Source: Olsenella uli
GTDB taxonomy: Bacteria > Actinomycetota > Coriobacteriia > Coriobacteriales > Atopobiaceae
Length of the DNA: 64,000 nt
Direction: 5' to 3'
NCBI RefSeq assembly: GCF_016900775.1
Contig: NZ_JACJKN010000003.1
Coordinates: forward strand, 123,405-187,404
Positions 42,742-51,134 of the stretch are shown here, piece by piece. The notes under the pieces were generated by a model. That model worked only from the letters and a program-made list of their open reading frames with translations, had not been told where the DNA came from and did no database searches. The translations under genes were made by a program, and so were the position numbers. Every line of letters starts with the position of its first letter. The first letter of the stretch is position 1.

Positions 42742-44106
42742 ATGACGCGCGATGACCTCAAGATGAAGCTCCCGACCACCGGCGCGCAGGACGCGCAGGG
42801 CGCCCCCGACAGCGAGGAGGACGTCGAGGAGCGGCTCGCCCTCGAGAGCCTCCAGCGGCACCGCCGGGCGCGGCGGCGCAAGAAGATCATCGCGGCCGGC
42901 GTCGCGGGCGCGGTGGTACTGGCGGCAGGGATCGCCTGGGCCGCCCTGACCGCGGCGCCCGGCGAGCCCACGGAGGCCGCGCCGCTCCAGACGGTCCCGC
43001 TCGCACGCGGCGAGTTCTCCGAGTCCGTGCAGGCCACGGGCACCGCCCAGCCGCTCACCTCCGTGGTGGTGACGCCCAGGGCCGACGGCGTCATCGAGTC
43101 CGTGGACGTGGCGCTCGACGACGCGGTCGCGGAGGGCCAGGTCCTTCTCACCATCAAGAATGACGAGCTCGACCGGGCCGTCAAGCAGGCCGAGCTCGAC
43201 CTCAGGACCAAGCGCGCCGAGAACGACGCCGTGCAGAAGGCCTACAACGAGCTCTACTACGCGGCGCGCGAGTCCGGCGAGTGGGACGCCGCCAACGCCA
43301 AGCTCATCGAGCTCGAGACCTCGCGCCTCAACCTGGAGATCGCACAGGACGCCTACGACGACGCCGTCGACACGGCGGCCGGGCGCACCGTCACGGCCCC
43401 GGCGGCGGGCTCCGTCGTGGCGCTCAACGCCGTCGCGGGTGCGGCCGTCGGCGCGGGCGGGACGACGGCCTCGGGCGCCGAGGGCGGCGGGACGGGCCCG
43501 CTCGTGCAGATCGCCGACCTCTCCCAGATGACGGTCAAGGTGCAGGTGAACGAGGTCGACATCTCGCGCATCGCCGTGGGCCAGGCCGCGCGCGTGACCT
43601 TCTCGGCGCTCCCGGGGGTCATGCTCGACGCGCAGGTGACGCGCATCTCCACCACGGCGGCGGCCGACCCCTACGGCGGCTACGGCGGCGTGGTCACCTA
43701 TGACGTGGAGCTCCTCATCCCCGACCCCGCGCCCGAGCTCAAGCCCGGCATGACGGCGAGCGTGGAGATCCTCATGCAGAGCGTGCCCGACGCGCTCACC
43801 GTGCCCACCTCGGCGCTCATGACCGACGACGGCATCTCCTACTACGTCTACGTGATGAGCGACCCCGAGACCGAGGCCGTGGAGCGGCGCGACGTGAGCG
43901 TGCCAGCGCAGAGCGACACCACGGCCGTGATCGAAGGCGAGGTCGCCGAGGGGGACCTCGTGGTGCTCGACCCGTTCTCCGTGGACCCGGCCGCGGTGGC
44001 GGGCGGCGGCGCCCCCGCCGAGGGGCCCTCCGACGCCGAGGACGGTGCCGGCGGCGCTGACGCCGAGGCCGGCGCGGCCCCCGCCGACGACGCGCCGGCG
44101 GCCTAG
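42742..44106 (+). CDS. MacA/HlyD-like efflux adaptor protein
   Basis: A 454-residue membrane-fusion protein. A charged cytoplasmic N terminus (1-50) precedes one helix (about 52-70), then a lipoyl/barrel-sandwich (VVVTPRADGVIESVDVALDDAVAEGQVLLTI), a coiled-coil hairpin (about 150-215), a glycine-rich linker, and beta-barrel domains (VNEVDISRIAVGQAARVTF). The tail is Ala/Asp/Gly-rich. It joins the MacB-type ATPase and permease encoded directly downstream (2-base gap) to export peptides, drugs or lipids. GAGAGAGG precedes ATG 42742. Confidence 0.92.
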   Translation: MTRDDLKMKLPTTGAQDAQGAPDSEEDVEERLALESLQRHRRARRRKKIIAAGVAGAVVLAAGIAWAALTAAPGEPTEAAPLQTVPLARGEFSESVQATGTAQPLTSVVVTPRADGVIESVDVALDDAVAEGQVLLTIKNDELDRAVKQAELDLRTKRAENDAVQKAYNELYYAARESGEWDAANAKLIELETSRLNLEIAQDAYDDAVDTAAGRTVTAPAAGSVVALNAVAGAAVGAGGTTASGAEGGGTGPLVQIADLSQMTVKVQVNEVDISRIAVGQAARVTFSALPGVMLDAQVTRISTTAAADPYGGYGGVVTYDVELLIPDPAPELKPGMTASVEILMQSVPDALTVPTSALMTDDGISYYVYVMSDPETEAVERRDVSVPAQSDTTAVIEGEVAEGDLVVLDPFSVDPAAVAGGGAPAEGPSDAEDGAGGADAEAGAAPADDAPAA

Positions 44107-44108
44107 CC

Positions 44109-44957
44109 ATGTCCGCCGTCATCGACGTCCGCGGCCTCTGGCGCATCTACGAGACGGCCGCCGGCCACACCACCGCCCTGCGCGGCGTCTCGCTCCAGGT
44201 GGCGCGCGGCGAGTTTCTCGCCATCATGGGCCCGTCGGGCTCCGGCAAGTCTACGCTCATGAACATCCTCGGCTGCCTCGACCGCCCGACGGCCGGCTCC
44301 TATCGGCTCGAGGGCGTGGAGGTCTCCGAGCTCACCGAGGACGACCTCGCCCACGTGCGCTCCAGCAGGCTGGGCTTCGTCTTCCAGTCGTTCAACCTGC
44401 TGCCGCGCGCCACGGTGCTGCGCAACGTCATGCTGCCGCTCGTCTACTCCGACGCTCCCGCGCGCGACCGCGAGCTCGCCGCCTGGCGCGCCCTGCGCTC
44501 CGTCGGCCTGCCGGAGGAGCACTACCTCCACCGCTCCAACGAGCTCTCCGGCGGCCAGATGCAGCGCGTCGCCATCGCGCGGGCGCTCGTCAACGACCCG
44601 GCCATCATCCTCGCCGACGAGCCTACCGGCAACCTCGACACCGCCACCGGGGAGATGGTCATGCGCACCTTCCAGCGCATGCAGCGGCGCGGCAAGACCA
44701 TCATCCTCATCACGCACGACCCGGAGGTCGCCGCCTGGGCCGACCGCACCGTGCACATCCGCGACGGCCGGCTCTTCTCTGACGAGGAGGAGCGCGCCTA
44801 CCTTGCCGACCTCGCGCGGCGCGAGGGCGCGTCCGGAGAGAAGGACCCGGGCGAGAAGGACCCGGGCGAGAAGGACGGGCCCGCCGCCGGCCCCTCGCCA
44901 GCCGCGCCCGCCGCTCCGAAGAACCGCTCACGGCTCCTGGGGGTGCCCTGCCTATGA
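44109..44957 (+). CDS. MacB/LolD-type ABC ATPase with GEKDP-repeat tail
   Basis: A 282-residue ATPase: Walker A GPSGSGKST, Q-loop FVFQSFNLLPRATV, signature ELSGGQMQRV, Walker B AIILADEPTGNLD, H-loop LITHDPEVAAWAD. The core ends near 225. The extra 55 residues include three consecutive GEKDP-like units encoded by tandem copies of GGCGAGAAGGACCC (44839-44880), the window-wide motif, then a Pro/Ala-rich end. The tail is unlikely to be structured. It overlaps the permease gene by four bases. Confidence 0.94.
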   Translation: MSAVIDVRGLWRIYETAAGHTTALRGVSLQVARGEFLAIMGPSGSGKSTLMNILGCLDRPTAGSYRLEGVEVSELTEDDLAHVRSSRLGFVFQSFNLLPRATVLRNVMLPLVYSDAPARDRELAAWRALRSVGLPEEHYLHRSNELSGGQMQRVAIARALVNDPAIILADEPTGNLDTATGEMVMRTFQRMQRRGKTIILITHDPEVAAWADRTVHIRDGRLFSDEEERAYLADLARREGASGEKDPGEKDPGEKDGPAAGPSPAAPAAPKNRSRLLGVPCL

Positions 44958-46210
44958 AGCTCCGCGACCTCGCCTACGAGACCTCGTCCGCCCTTCTCGC
45001 CAACCGGGCGCGCAGCCTCCTCACCATCCTGGGCATCGTCATCGGCATCGCGGCCGTCATCGCCATGACGGCGCTCATCGACGGCGTGAAGGCCCAGCTC
45101 GTGGGCCAGCTCGGCCTCAACATGTCCCGCACGGTGAGCATCACCTGCTGGCCGCCCGGCAACCAGCCCCTCGACCAGGACGACATCGAGGAGATCGGCC
45201 AGGCGCTCTCGAGCGACTACGAGTTCGTGACCGGCTTCACGCAGACGGGCGTCAACCAGGCCTCGAGCCAGACCGCCTCCCTCGAGTACCTGGGCGTGGT
45301 CGCCTGCGAGCCCGAGTACTTCTCGGCCATGGGCTACGAGGCCGCCCGGGGCCGGCTCTTCGACGCCGAGGAGGCCGAGGAGGGCGCCACGGTCGTCGTG
45401 CTCGGCGGGAGCTCGGTCAAGAACCTCTTTGGCTCGCCCGACGCGGACTGCGTGGGGCAGAGCGTGCGGATAGGCAGCAACCAGTACACCGTCATCGGGG
45501 TGGTCGACGAGGGCTTCTCCTACGACAACGACATCTGCTACCTGCCCGCCGAGACCGCCGTCACGCGCCTCATCGGGCAGGGCGGCTACAGCTCCTGGCA
45601 GATCCTCGGCTTTGCGCGCGAGGGGTCGGACATGTACGCCGTGGCGGCCAACACCGAGAGCTATCTCTACCAGCGCTACAACATCCCCTACCCCGAGGAG
45701 GGCCAGACGAGCTTCAGCAGCGACGAGGGCTACGTCTACGTGCAGACGGCCCAGGCGCTCATCGACCAGCTCGACGCCACGACGGCCACCTTCCGCATGC
45801 TGGCGCTCGCCGTGGCGAGCATCTCGCTTCTGGTGGGCGGCATCGGCATCATGAACATGATGCTCACCAACGTGACCGAGCGCATCCGAGAGATCGGCCT
45901 GCGCAAGGCGCTCGGCGCCCGCCGCGGCGACATCACGGGCCAGTTCCTGCTGGAGAGCGTGACCATCTGCATCGTGGGCGGCGCCATCGGCGTGGGCGTG
46001 GGCTACGGCGGCGCGTGGCTGCTCGCGAGCGTGGCCGGCTCGGCGCTGGGCTCGATGCTCGGCGCGGGCGGCGAGATAGCGCCCGTGATCTCCCCCGCGA
46101 CCGTGGCCGCGGCAACCGGCATCTGCGTGGGGATCGGCGTCGTCTTTGGCTGGTACCCGGCCCGCCGCGGCGCCAGGATGGACCCCGTGGAGGCCCTGCG
46201 CTACCAGTAG
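44954..46210 (+). CDS. MacB-type ABC permease (FtsX family)
   Basis: A 418-residue permease: N-terminal helix (SLLTILGIVIGIAAVIAMTAL), a large extracytoplasmic MacB core domain (about 45-285, with VVACEPEYFSAMGYEAARGRLF), and three C-terminal helices in an FtsX domain starting ISLLVGGIGIMNMMLTNVTERIREIGLRKALGARRGDI. With the upstream ATPase and MacA it forms a mechanotransmission exporter. Convergent with hisS; a GC hairpin at 46217-46244 separates them. Confidence 0.95.
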   Translation: MKLRDLAYETSSALLANRARSLLTILGIVIGIAAVIAMTALIDGVKAQLVGQLGLNMSRTVSITCWPPGNQPLDQDDIEEIGQALSSDYEFVTGFTQTGVNQASSQTASLEYLGVVACEPEYFSAMGYEAARGRLFDAEEAEEGATVVVLGGSSVKNLFGSPDADCVGQSVRIGSNQYTVIGVVDEGFSYDNDICYLPAETAVTRLIGQGGYSSWQILGFAREGSDMYAVAANTESYLYQRYNIPYPEEGQTSFSSDEGYVYVQTAQALIDQLDATTATFRMLALAVASISLLVGGIGIMNMMLTNVTERIREIGLRKALGARRGDITGQFLLESVTICIVGGAIGVGVGYGGAWLLASVAGSALGSMLGAGGEIAPVISPATVAAATGICVGIGVVFGWYPARRGARMDPVEALRYQ

Positions 46211-46216
46211 GCAAAC

Positions 46217-46244
46217 GCCGCGCCGCCGGAGCGGGCGGCGCGGC
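46217..46244. terminator. Perfect 11-bp GC hairpin between convergent macB and hisS
   Basis: GCCGCGCCGCC and GGCGGCGCGGC flank a six-base loop in the 45-base gap, seven bases after the permease stop. No U-run; a bidirectional barrier is plausible. Confidence 0.6.
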
Positions 46245-46255
46245 GGACAACGGCG

Positions 46256-47569
46256 CTACAGGCGCGCCGCCACCGTGGGGGCGAGCTCGGCCATGGGCAC
46301 CTGCACCTGCTCGTGCGTGCCCATGTCGCGCAGCGTGGCCACGCCGGCCGCCACCTCGTCGCCCCCAAGCACCACGCAGAGGCGCGCATGCAGCTTGTCC
46401 GCCTGCTTGAACTGGGACTTGAGCGAGCGGCCCTGGTAGTCGGCCTCGGTGCGCACGCCGGCCGCGCGAAGGGCCAGGCACGCGTCGAAGGCCGCCGCAC
46501 GCTCCGCCTCGCCACCGGTGCAGGCCACGTAGACGCACGCGGGCTCCGCGCCGCCCATCTCCACGCCCGCCGCCGCGAGCGCAAGGGCGATCCGCTCGAA
46601 GCCCACCGCAAAGCCGAGGCCCGGCGTGGGCTTGCCGCCCTCGAGCTCCACGAGGCCGTCGTAGCGCCCGCCGCCGCCGATGGCGCCCACGCCCGCGCCC
46701 ACGGCCTCCACCTCGAAGACCGTACGGGTGTAGTAGTCCAGGCCGCGCACGAGCGTGGGGTCCTCCACATAGGCCACGCCGGCCGCGTCCAGGTAGCGCT
46801 TCACGGCCGCGTAGTGGGCGGCGCACTCCTCGCAGAGGTTGTCCGGCGCGAGCGGGGCATCCCTCATGACCTCGCGGCAGTGGTCGTTCTTGCAGTCGAA
46901 GGCACGCAGGGGGTTGATCTGTGCGCGCTCGAGGCAGTCCTCGCACATCTCGTCCGCGTGGTCCAGGATGAACGCGCGGACCTTGTCGCGATAGGCGGGG
47001 CGGCACGCGGCGTCGCCCATCGAGTTGATCACGAGGCGCAGGCCCTCGCGGGCAAAGCCCAGGCGCTCGAAGTACTCCATCAGCATGATGATGCACTCGG
47101 CGTCGGCCGCCGGGTCGCTCGCGCCCAGCCACTCGACGCCCACCTGGTGGAACTGGCGCAGGCGCCCCTTCTGCGGGCGCTCGCCGCGGAACATCGCCTC
47201 GGCGTACCAGAGCTTGGCCGGGGCCGCCCCCTGCGGCACGAGGTTGTTCTCCACCGCGGCGCGCACCACGCCGGCCGTGCCCTCGGGGCGCATGGCCATG
47301 CGCTGGCGCGGCTTGAGGTGGCTCTCCGAGCCGCGCTCCAGCAGGTCGCCGAAGAGCGCGCCCGAGACCACGCGGAACATCTCCTTGCGCACCACGTCCG
47401 TGGACTCGCCGATGCCGTGCACGAAGGTGTCCACCTGCTCGATGGCCGGCGTCTCGATCATGTCGAAGCCGTACGCGCCAAAGAGCTCGCGCGCCACGTC
47501 CTGCATGCGCTGCCAGGCGCGCATGTAGCCGCCGTAGAGGTCCTCGGTCCCCTGCACCTTCTGAGCCAT
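46256..47569 (-). CDS. hisS: Histidyl-tRNA synthetase
   Basis: A 437-residue class II synthetase. Motif 1 region YGFDMIETPAIEQVDTF, motif 2 MRPEGTAGVVRAA / MFRGERPQKGRLRQFHQVGVEWLG, the histidine-specific LDYYTRTVFEV, and motif 3 LGFAVGFERIALAL are all present. The C-terminal anticodon domain is about 335-437. ATG 47569 has GAGAAGGGAA upstream, in which the GCGAGAAG motif overlaps the ribosome site. A TATACT hexamer lies at 47608-47613 on the minus strand. No T-box was seen in the upstream gap. Confidence 0.97.
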   Translation of the reverse strand: MAQKVQGTEDLYGGYMRAWQRMQDVARELFGAYGFDMIETPAIEQVDTFVHGIGESTDVVRKEMFRVVSGALFGDLLERGSESHLKPRQRMAMRPEGTAGVVRAAVENNLVPQGAAPAKLWYAEAMFRGERPQKGRLRQFHQVGVEWLGASDPAADAECIIMLMEYFERLGFAREGLRLVINSMGDAACRPAYRDKVRAFILDHADEMCEDCLERAQINPLRAFDCKNDHCREVMRDAPLAPDNLCEECAAHYAAVKRYLDAAGVAYVEDPTLVRGLDYYTRTVFEVEAVGAGVGAIGGGGRYDGLVELEGGKPTPGLGFAVGFERIALALAAAGVEMGGAEPACVYVACTGGEAERAAAFDACLALRAAGVRTEADYQGRSLKSQFKQADKLHARLCVVLGGDEVAAGVATLRDMGTHEQVQVPMAELAPTVAARL

Positions 47570-47691
47570 CGTGCGATTCCCTTCTCGCGCCGGTTTTCCA
47601 ATCGTCCAGTATACCCCCACGGGCGGCCCGTTCTTCTCGCACGCCCCGCCGAGGGCGTTGCAGAGGGCGGGGCTATGGCAATCTCCGCTCG

Positions 47692-47846
47692 CGGGGCGTT
47701 GCCTAAAAATGGGTTGTGGCAGCGCGCCAGAACAGCCATTTGGGCTTTTGTGGCGTCACGTTGCGAGAAGCGGGGTCGTGGCAGCCCCAGCCCTGCCACA
47801 ACCCCATTTTCTGCAACGCCCCGTCGAGCCGGGCTGCCACGACCCC
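47692..47846. repeat. Interleaved family D inverted repeats (A-B-A'-B')
   Basis: Arm A (GGGGCGTTGC...GGGTTGTGGCAG, 47692-47720) pairs with A' (CTGCCACAACCCC...GCAACGCCCC, 47793-47822). Arm B (GGGGTCGTGGCAGCCCC, 47772-47788) pairs with B' (GGGCTGCCACGACCCC, 47830-47845). The two pairs alternate, so they cannot both fold as simple nested hairpins. Because A and B are themselves related, alternative pairings exist. The 377-base gap between hisS and the lipoprotein gene has no ORF. Confidence 0.65.
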
Positions 47847-47946
47847 GAAAACCGCAGCGCCCAGCCCGTACGCGCCGCGAGAAGGACGTGCCGTCCGGCC
47901 CCGCTGCTACAATGTGGCCACGCCACCGCCCTGTAAGGAGGCGCCC

Positions 47947-49251
47947 ATGGGACGCGCGCGCTCCGCTCTTCTCGCCCTGCTTGCCGCCTGCTGCCTTGCC
48001 TCCTGCGGCGTGCCCATAGACACCCCGGCCCCGAGCGAGGCGGAGGTGCTCGACTACGCCACGCTCCAGTGCCCCAACGAGGACTTCGAGGTCGTGTCCT
48101 CCGAGGAGGTGCGCGCGGTGCCCCAGAAGGTCGTGTACACGCTGCGCTCGACCGAGCGCGACCTCACCTTCACCGCCGCCGGCGAGATAACCGAGCCCGT
48201 GGGCGGCAAGTTTCCCTCCGGGCCCAAACCACGCGTGTCCTGCGACTACGCCTCCGCCGTGCTCGGGCTCTACTACGACGACGTCGTCAGGGAGCTGTCG
48301 GAGCGGGTCGCCGAGCAGGGCGAAGCGGGCATTATCTTCTCGCCCGACTGGCCCGGGCTCTACGTGCGCAACTACGCCCAGCTCGAGGAGGCGCTCGCGC
48401 TGCTCGAGGAGGTCGACGCCCTCTACGAGCCCGAGCTTGCGCACAACCCCGCCTCGTGGGTCCGCGAGAACGCCTCCACGAGCGTGGCCATCCGCTGGTT
48501 CGACGGCACCCTCTCGCCGGATGACGGCGAGCCCGCGGGCTGGAGGCAGCTGGGGGACGTCGCGCTCTACGGCGAGCTTGACGCCGAGGGGGACCTCGAG
48601 GAGCTCGCGGGCGCCTATGCCCAGCTCATCGTCGACGGCGTGGCGCCGGCCGACGCCACGCTGCCCGAGCGCCACCTGGAGGCGCGGCACCGCACCGCCA
48701 TCGACCGCATCACGGTGCGCGGCGAGGAGGTCCCCTTTGGCCTGGGCGAGACCTCCTGGGGAGACGCCACCAACCCCTACCAGCGCGACCACATCTCGGA
48801 GGGCGGGGGCGTCGTCGCCCACTGGAGCGACGAGCGGAGCTGCTACCTCGTGCGCGTCAACATGGACGGCACAGACCCGCGCGACGGGGACGAGGGCGGC
48901 TCGTGGCTCGTCCAGCAGGTGGCCCGGCTCGCGGGAGGCAGCTACGAGGAGGATGCGACCGGCTTCTCGTGGGAGGTCGGCGACGTGCGCGGACACATGG
49001 AGTACCTCGGGGCGGAGGACGGCCGGAGGGTCGCGCGCCTGGAGCTCAACGGCCGCACCCGTATGATTAGCTGCGACTCCGAGGAGGCGGGCCTCTCCGA
49101 CGCGGTGGCGATGCCCGCTGACGACTTCGCCGCCCTCTTCGGCCTTGCGGCCCACGTCGACGAGGCGGAGGGCGTCATCCGCCTGGAGAAGGCCTCGCGC
49201 CTCCGGGTACGTACACCTCCCGCCCGGATACGTACACGACTCCCAGGCTGA
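47947..49251 (+). CDS. Lipoprotein of unknown function
   Basis: A 434-residue protein with a lipoprotein signal (ALLALLAACCLASC, lipobox LASC, Cys about 20). The mature part is acidic with repeated aromatic segments (FSPDWPGLYVRNYAQLEEAL, VRVNMDGTDPRDGDEGG); I recognise no domain. ATG 47947 has TAAGGAG upstream. The last 16 codons (LRVRTPPARIRTRLPG) fall inside the left arm of a large inverted repeat and differ in composition from the rest, so the original C terminus may have been replaced by the repeat. Confidence 0.75.
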   Translation: MGRARSALLALLAACCLASCGVPIDTPAPSEAEVLDYATLQCPNEDFEVVSSEEVRAVPQKVVYTLRSTERDLTFTAAGEITEPVGGKFPSGPKPRVSCDYASAVLGLYYDDVVRELSERVAEQGEAGIIFSPDWPGLYVRNYAQLEEALALLEEVDALYEPELAHNPASWVRENASTSVAIRWFDGTLSPDDGEPAGWRQLGDVALYGELDAEGDLEELAGAYAQLIVDGVAPADATLPERHLEARHRTAIDRITVRGEEVPFGLGETSWGDATNPYQRDHISEGGGVVAHWSDERSCYLVRVNMDGTDPRDGDEGGSWLVQQVARLAGGSYEEDATGFSWEVGDVRGHMEYLGAEDGRRVARLELNGRTRMISCDSEEAGLSDAVAMPADDFAALFGLAAHVDEAEGVIRLEKASRLRVRTPPARIRTRLPG

Positions 49252-49352
49252 GGTCCGGGAGCGCGTGGCAAATCCGCAGGTAGAGACCGTGGGGCTAAAA
49301 AATCAAACCTGCAATTTGGTACGTACCCGGGGGGGACTGTACGTACCCGGAG
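49201..49352. repeat. Large inverted repeat with doubled GGGTACGTAC units
   Basis: The left arm (49201-49235) carries CTCCGGGTACGTAC then CCCGGATACGTAC; the right arm (49318-49352) is its imperfect reverse complement. About 82 bases lie between. The GTACGTAC palindromic core thus occurs four times. It overlaps the 3' end of the lipoprotein gene. Confidence 0.65.
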
Positions 49353-49389
49353 GGGGTCATGCCGGGCCGCCGGGCGCGCGGGGCGGGCG

Positions 49390-49503
49390 CTGCATAGAAA
49401 AGTAGGGTCGTTGCAGCCGCCACGTCCTTCTCGGCGAGAAAAGCGGGCGACCCGGGTGCCCGCAGGGGCCTCTCGGCCGCAACGACCGCGATTCTCTATG
49501 CAG
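49390..49503. repeat. Family D palindrome (CTGCATAGA...GGTCGTTGC)
   Basis: Thirty-base arms 49390-49419 and 49474-49503 match at about 24 positions. The ggtcgttgcagcc word links it to 55795 and 47772. It lies in the 424-base gap between the lipoprotein gene and ilvE; the remainder of that gap holds only the repeat at 49201-49352 and the ilvE terminator. Confidence 0.6.
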
Positions 49504-49613
49504 GAGCCAGACCCGGACGCGCAACGGCTGGCAAAGTCTAAGCGCCCCCGGCGCGGGCGCACGACGGCCGCACCAAGAGAAGGATTCATGCCCCCAGCGG
49601 GCCGGAAGAAAGA

Positions 49614-49648
49614 CGGGCCGCCCCGCCGTGACGTGGCGGGACGGCCCG
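49614..49648 (-). terminator. Terminator of ilvE
   Basis: On the minus strand CGGGCCGTCCCGCC pairs with GGCGGGGCGGCCCG (one mismatch), and the stem is followed by TCTTTCTTCC. It ends 28 bases after the ilvE stop. Confidence 0.7.
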
Positions 49649-49675
49649 CGAAGGCCTGGTTCTTCTCGCCCGGCG

Positions 49676-50722
49676 CTAGCAGATCTTGACGACCCAGCCC
49701 TCGGGGCCGGCAATCTCGCCGTCCTGGATGCCGGTGAGGGTCTCGCGCAGCTTCTGCATGACGGGACCCACGTGCTCCATGCCGCCCTCGCCGAAGACGA
49801 CCTCGGTCTCGCCGTTCACGACCTTGCCCACCGGGCTGATCACGGCCGCGGTGCCGCACATGCCGCACTCCACGAAGGCGCCCTCGGCCACCTCGGAGAA
49901 CTTGACCGGGCGCTCCACCACGGTCATGCCGAGCATCTCCTGCGCCACCTGCACGAGGCTGCGGCGCGTGATGGACGGCAGGATGGAGTCCGTGGCGGAC
50001 TGTGGCACCACGAGCGTGCCGTCCTTGTCTACGAAGAGGAAGTTGGCGCCGCCGGACTCCTCCACGTAGGTGTGGGTCTGCGGGTCGAGGTACATGTTGT
50101 CGGCGAAGCCCTGCTCGTGCGCCTGGACGCTCGGGTAGAGGCTCATGGCGTAGTTGAGGCCGGCCTTGATGGCGCCGGTGCCGTGCGGCGCGGCGCGGTC
50201 GTACTCGGGCACGCGCACCGCCACGGGCTTGACGCCGCCCGAGTAGTACGGGCCCACGGGCGTCACGAGGATGCGGAACTGGTACTCCGTGGCCGGCGCG
50301 ACGCCGATGACCTCGCCGGTGGCCACCATGAAGGGCCGCACGTAGAGCGTGGCGCCGGAACCAAAGGGCGGCACCCAGGCCTCGTTGGCCTTGACGACCA
50401 TCTTGACCGCCTCGACGAACTTGTCCTCCGGGAAGGGCGGCATCACGATGCGGCGCGCGGAGTCGGCCATGCGGGCGGCGTTGAGGTCCGGGCGGAAGCA
50501 GACGATGTCGCCCGTCTTGGTGGTGTAGGCCTTGAGGCCCTCGAAGACCTCCTGGCAGTAGTGGAAGATGCCCGCGCACTCGGAGAGCGTGAGGGTGTGG
50601 TCGGTGGTGAGGCCGCCCTCCTCCCAGGCGCCGTCGTGATAGTTGCAGACGTAGCTGTAGTCCGTGGGCTGGTAGGCAAAGCCGAGGCTGCCCCAGTCGA
50701 TGTCCTTCTTCTTCACTGCCAT
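49676..50722 (-). CDS. ilvE: Branched-chain amino acid aminotransferase
   Basis: A 348-residue PLP enzyme of fold type IV, interconverting branched-chain amino and keto acids. Visible: FGFAYQPTDYSYVC-like start (WGSLGFAYQPTDYSYV), ECAGIFHYCQEVFEGLKAY, RPDLNAARMADSARR, LYVRPFMVATGEVIGV, the PLP lysine in GTGAIKAGLNYA, and ECGMCGTAAVISPVG. ATG 50722 with GAGGGGG is firm. A promoter at 51030-51058 implies a leader of about 300 bases with no gene I can support. Confidence 0.96.
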   Translation of the reverse strand: MAVKKKDIDWGSLGFAYQPTDYSYVCNYHDGAWEEGGLTTDHTLTLSECAGIFHYCQEVFEGLKAYTTKTGDIVCFRPDLNAARMADSARRIVMPPFPEDKFVEAVKMVVKANEAWVPPFGSGATLYVRPFMVATGEVIGVAPATEYQFRILVTPVGPYYSGGVKPVAVRVPEYDRAAPHGTGAIKAGLNYAMSLYPSVQAHEQGFADNMYLDPQTHTYVEESGGANFLFVDKDGTLVVPQSATDSILPSITRRSLVQVAQEMLGMTVVERPVKFSEVAEGAFVECGMCGTAAVISPVGKVVNGETEVVFGEGGMEHVGPVMQKLRETLTGIQDGEIAGPEGWVVKIC

Positions 50723-51029
50723 GATTGCCCCCTCGTGCCGGGATTGTGTGCTGCGGAAACGATAAACCCATTTCTGGCGAGAAGAACGTGCGGTTGCGGA
50801 GGTTGTAACATTGCGCGGCGTGCGGACAGAGGGTCCCGCGGCATGCGCGGGGCCCGGCCCGGGAACACCCACAGTCTGCGGGGTGGCCGAAACGGGCATA
50901 CTCGGCATCGGGCAGAGGGTGAGCGCCAGAAGGCACGGCAGCCGCAAGCGGCTGCAAGGTGAGCCTGTCCATAGGAGCCCTCCAATCTCCCCGCAAGGAC
51001 TGGGAGGGCACCGCCCGCTCGATGGGTCG

Positions 51030-51058
51030 ATTGTACGCGCTTCTCGACTGATTTACAA
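51030..51058 (-). promoter_or_regulatory. Promoter for ilvE
   Basis: On the minus strand TTGTAA (51058-51053) and TACAAT (51035-51030) with 17-base spacing. It gives a long 5' leader of roughly 300 bases containing a CAGCCG-CTTG-CGGCTG hairpin, which could be regulatory. Confidence 0.55.
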
Positions 51059-51069
51059 ACATTTGTTCG

Positions 51070-51098
51070 TTCTTATCGTCCCGGACGGGGAGTACAAT
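51070..51098 (+). promoter_or_regulatory. Promoter for the threonine aldolase gene
   Basis: TTCTTA (51070-51075) and TACAAT (51093-51098) with 17-base spacing, 37 bases before the start codon; divergent from the ilvE promoter. The 412-base gap between the two genes is otherwise non-coding. Confidence 0.5.
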
Positions 51099-51134
51099 CG
51101 TGGCCGACACAAACGCTTACCTGGAGGCCCCATC

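Noticed and set aside
47570..47640. T-box upstream of hisS
   Set aside because: The space before hisS is short and lacks the T-box sequence and a specifier stem.
50723..50972. Leader peptide for ilvE starting at 50972 behind GGAGG
   Set aside because: The frame does not stop before ilvE but continues through it out of frame, and it has no run of Leu/Ile/Val codons.
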